A stretch of DNA of 64,000 bases from Methanoculleus sp. UBA374. GTDB lineage: Archaea > Halobacteriota > Methanomicrobia > Methanomicrobiales > Methanoculleaceae. Shown here in pieces: positions 61,267 through 64,000 of this stretch. How positions within the stretch are numbered: position 1 is the first letter of the stretch; every line of letters begins with the position of its first letter. The stretch spans positions 130,292-194,291 of the forward strand of contig DAYL01000029.1 in NCBI GenBank assembly GCA_002508705.1, given 5' to 3'. The notes below the pieces were generated by a model, which was not told the origin of the DNA, ran no database searches, and saw only the letters and a program-made list of their open reading frames with translations. The translations under genes were made by a program, and so were the position numbers.

Positions 61267-62406
61267 GTGGTCTGGTTCCGGGAAGTCGAGTACCTGCGGG
61301 GGTTTGCGGCCCTCGCCGTGATCGCCGTCCACGTCTCGATGAACTTCACCCGGATCCCCGGCGTGGACCTGCTTTTCCTCCTGAACGTTGCCGTCTATAT
61401 CTTCGCCCACTTTGCCGTGCCGGTCTTCATCTTCATATCCGGGTGGGTGCTCGCGGCGCGGTATTTCGGCGAGTATTCGATTCTGGAGTTCTATCGTCGC
61501 CGGATGCGGACGATCCTTCTGCCCTACCTCTTCTTTACCGCTCTCTACCTCCTGGTGAATGTCGAGGGGACGATCGGGTTTACCGGCGTGCCTGAACCCG
61601 GGAGAGTGGCGGAAGCCCTACTCCTCGGGACCGCCGCCTACAATCTCTGGTTCTTTGTGCTGATCATCCAGTTCTACCTCCTCTACCCGCTGATTGTCCG
61701 GGGTTATGACCGGTTCGACCGGGCCGGGGCGGTAGCCTTTCTCCTTCTCGCACTCCTCTTCGTTCAGGTCCTCTGGAACGCGTGCGCTCATCTCACGGGG
61801 GCATTTGTAGACCCGGAGTGGTACACGGTGCTGATCCGTCTCTTCCCATCGCACCTCTTCTACTTCGTGCTCGGGGTTTTCGTCGCGCGGCATACGGAAC
61901 GGTTCCGGTCGGTGCTCCGTTCGCTTTCGCCGGCGGGGGTTTTCGCCGCTGCCGGCGGGAGCGCCCTCATCCTCGGCGGGATGTGGATGGCGGCGGTGCT
62001 CCGTGCAGGGAGTTTCTCCGGCACAACGCTCGCGGTCTTCTGCATCTACCGGCTCCTTGAACCGCTCTACTACGTCCCGGTCATTGCCGTGCTCGTCCTC
62101 GCGGCCTGGTGCCTGGATGAGAGGAGAAGCCGCGTGAGTGGTGCCTTCCGGTCGTTCGGGGAGCACTCTTACGGAATCTACCTTATCCACCCACTCGTCA
62201 TCGCCGCCGGTGCGGCCGTCTGGTTCTCCATCACCGGCCTATCGTGGGCGGATTGGCCGACCTATCCGGTGATCTTCCTCGTGGCGGTTGCGGTGAGCTA
62301 CGCGGTGGTGCGGGGGGCGGCGGGGATACCGTATGCAGGGTGCCTGCTCGGGGAGGCGCGAAGACCAGGGCGGTTCGGCGATCTACAACATCCCCCTCGA
62401 TATTAA
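61267..62406 (+). CDS. Acyltransferase 3 family membrane protein
   Basis: 379 aa with about ten membrane segments. It begins VWFREVEYLRGFAALAVIAVHVSM, holding the conserved His of AVHVS; RRRMRTILLPYLFFTALYLL and SYGIYLIHPLVI follow in the expected order. Acyltransferase 3 proteins move acyl groups onto sugars or lipids at the membrane. I chose GTG at 61267, eight bases after GAGGTG; the frame opens from a TTG 12 codons earlier. It is the last gene before the CRISPR array. Confidence 0.88.
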   Translation: MVWFREVEYLRGFAALAVIAVHVSMNFTRIPGVDLLFLLNVAVYIFAHFAVPVFIFISGWVLAARYFGEYSILEFYRRRMRTILLPYLFFTALYLLVNVEGTIGFTGVPEPGRVAEALLLGTAAYNLWFFVLIIQFYLLYPLIVRGYDRFDRAGAVAFLLLALLFVQVLWNACAHLTGAFVDPEWYTVLIRLFPSHLFYFVLGVFVARHTERFRSVLRSLSPAGVFAAAGGSALILGGMWMAAVLRAGSFSGTTLAVFCIYRLLEPLYYVPVIAVLVLAAWCLDERRSRVSGAFRSFGEHSYGIYLIHPLVIAAGAAVWFSITGLSWADWPTYPVIFLVAVAVSYAVVRGAAGIPYAGCLLGEARRPGRFGDLQHPPRY

Positions 62407-62506
62407 AGCAGGCATGGGAGAGTAACTCGAAGGGCCATAGCCTCGGCCACCTTGCTCCCGGGTGTCGCTCCAAAAACCATCATCAGTGGATCAACGAATT
62501 GGATGA

Positions 62507-64000
62507 TATTCAATCCTTGTTCTTTTGGATGTCAGTCTGAAAGCAGATGCAGTAATTACCGCGAAAATTTCCCTTAATGGTGTTTCAATCCTTGTTCTTT
62601 TGGATGTCAGTCTGAAAGAAATCAAAACCTGGCATAACCTCACGGAAATATGAAGTTTCAATCCTTGTTCTTTTGGATGTCAGTCTGAAAGCATCATGGA
62701 CCCCTACGAGCCGAAGATCATGAAGGAGTTTCAATCCTTGTTCTTTTGGATGTCAGTCTGAAAGTCAATCTTGAGGACGTAACCCTCATCTTGCAGACGA
62801 GTTTCAATCCTTGTTCTTTTGGATGTCAGTCTGAAAGTCTGTTAGGAATCGCCCGAAAGTGGAAAAGGAGTAACGTTTCAATCCTTGTTCTTTTGGATGT
62901 CAGTCTGAAAGAGCCTCTTTTCCGACATAAACTCCGACAGGAATAGCGTTTCAATCCTTGTTCTTTTGGATGTCAGTCTGAAAGCTGCCTTCTCTCGGAG
63001 GAAATCCCGGAGATCGTCGGGTTTCAATCCTTGTTCTTTTGGATGTCAGTCTGAAAGCAGAGGGTAAATTGTTGAGGAAATGGATCAATGAACGTTTCAA
63101 TCCTTGTTCTTTTGGATGTCAGTCTGAAAGTCAGGTGGTTTATTGGGGGTAAATGGCGTTGAAATGTTTCAATCCTTGTTCTTTTGGATGTCAGTCTGAA
63201 AGCATCGACATGAAAGGGCTCGCCGCCACCGTCAAAATGTTTCAATCCTTGTTCTTTTGGATGTCAGTCTGAAAGTCTGTGGGGAGTAGGTGAGGTTCTT
63301 ACTCCAGGCGTGTTTCAATCCTTGTTCTTTTGGCTGTCAGTCTGAAAGAGGGAACCCGACGCCAATTGAATTCGCCGATCCCGATAGTTTCAATCCTTGT
63401 TCTTTTGGATGTCAGTCTGAAAGCGCGCCTCAAGGGCAGTTATCCGCCCGTCCACAACGAGTTTCAATCCTTGTTCTTTTGGATGTCAGTCTGAAAGAGA
63501 GGCGATGCCAGGCCGGGCTCTTAGAGGCCTCGGAGTTTCAATCCTTGTTCTTTTGGATGTCAGTCTGAAAGCCGTTATACAGTCAGGCAGTCTTTATCTT
63601 CAGTCCGGTTTCAATCCTTGTTCTTTTGGATGTCAGTCTGAAAGACGACCGCGATAGTTATAAATACTATAAGCGTACCCAAAATGTTTCAATCCTTGTT
63701 CTTTTGGATGTCAGTCTGAAAGCGAGGAAAAATCTGATCAGAAGGGGTAGTGGAGGGATGTTTCAATCCTTGTTCTTTTGGATGTCAGTCTGAAAGCCGG
63801 CAGATGCAGCCCACGCAGATTGGGTAATCGAGGTTTCAATCCTTGTTCTTTTGGATGTCAGTCTGAAAGTGAAAGCTGCCCGAGAGCCCGATTACTCCCA
63901 TAAATGTTTCAATCCTTGTTCTTTTGGATGTCAGTCTGAAAGCTTCGACATTCTATAGCAGGAGGAACACGGGGTTCTAGTTTCAATCCTTGTTCTTTTG
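62507..64000 (-). CRISPR. CRISPR array, 21 repeats visible (last one partial), leader beyond right edge
   Basis: 37-bp repeats start gtttcaatccttgttctttt on the plus strand and alternate with 20 spacers, mostly 35-38 bp (one of 41). Read on the minus strand the repeat ends ATTGAAAC, the 8-base crRNA handle typical of type I-B and some type III systems, so transcription should run right to left. The leftmost repeat (62507-62543) has tatt for gttt, typical of the old, trailer end. The repeat at 63312-63348 carries one substitution (ggctgt for ggatgt). The 21st repeat is cut off at 64000. No cas gene lies in the window; leader and cas genes are expected beyond the right edge. Confidence 0.97.

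Noticed and set aside
62746-63568. Open frames across the repeat array whose translations repeat FQSLFFWMSV or FNPCSFGCQSE
   Set aside because: They are the CRISPR repeat read in different frames; spacing follows the repeat unit, not codons.
62507-64000. cas genes linked to the array inside the window
   Set aside because: The flanking gene is an acyltransferase, and no Cas motif was found on either strand to the left.

Overview
The window comes from a GC-rich methanogenic archaeon, most likely Methanoculleus or a close relative in Methanomicrobiales. The evidence is a methanogenesis marker protein 8 gene at the left edge, archaeal-type information genes (AK6/Fap7-like kinase, split GMP synthetase, NreA, ATP-dependent DNA ligase), TATA-box promoters with short leaders, poly-T stops, and several GTG/TTG starts decided by GGAGG-type ribosome sites. 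The genus call is inference from gene content.

Layout. 1-2.7 kb: marker 8 (partial), a 48-residue membrane peptide, and a stand-alone TnpB element bracketed by hairpins. 2.7-12.8 kb: a Cys/Met-metabolism PLP enzyme; cysS directly behind tRNA-Cys(GCA); tspO; a tight minus-strand cluster pyrG-guaAB-argD-hisC-AK6 kinase-CDP-alcohol phosphatidyltransferase with 4-17 bp overlaps; and a hotdog thioesterase. 12.9-17.9 kb: an unrecognised protein, a three-PAS protein with no kinase, a metallo-beta-lactamase hydrolase and a COG3044-type ATPase. 18.1-27.5 kb is accessory: a two-gene PLD-SNF2 helicase plus Eco57I-type methylase module, two IS256 remnants, a broken orc1/cdc6 and a winged-helix/DUF3467 pair.

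27.7-39.2 kb is a molybdate/tungstate island: two TupABC-type ABC transporters, a third TupA paralogue, a MOT1-type permease, a protein resembling the bacterial molybdenum storage protein, and a short TiaS-like protein. Together they could import, bind and store the oxyanions needed by formylmethanofuran and formate dehydrogenases.

39.3-62.4 kb: hisD; two HEAT-repeat proteins; a copper-type P1B ATPase with a YHS peptide; a YhaM-type nuclease; a possible small inverted-repeat element; a membrane-anchored Lon-like protease; a glycosyltransferase/DJ-1 pair; two secreted SdrD-B-like surface proteins, one with a probable seven-bladed propeller; DNA ligase converging on nreA; and assorted conserved proteins (AIM24, HNH, YgiQ, PPC, acyltransferase 3). 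62.5-64 kb: a CRISPR array of 21 repeats (last one cut by the window edge). It reads on the minus strand, so leader and cas genes should lie beyond the right edge. No cas gene is in the window.

All functions are from reading translations and motifs; no database search was run.
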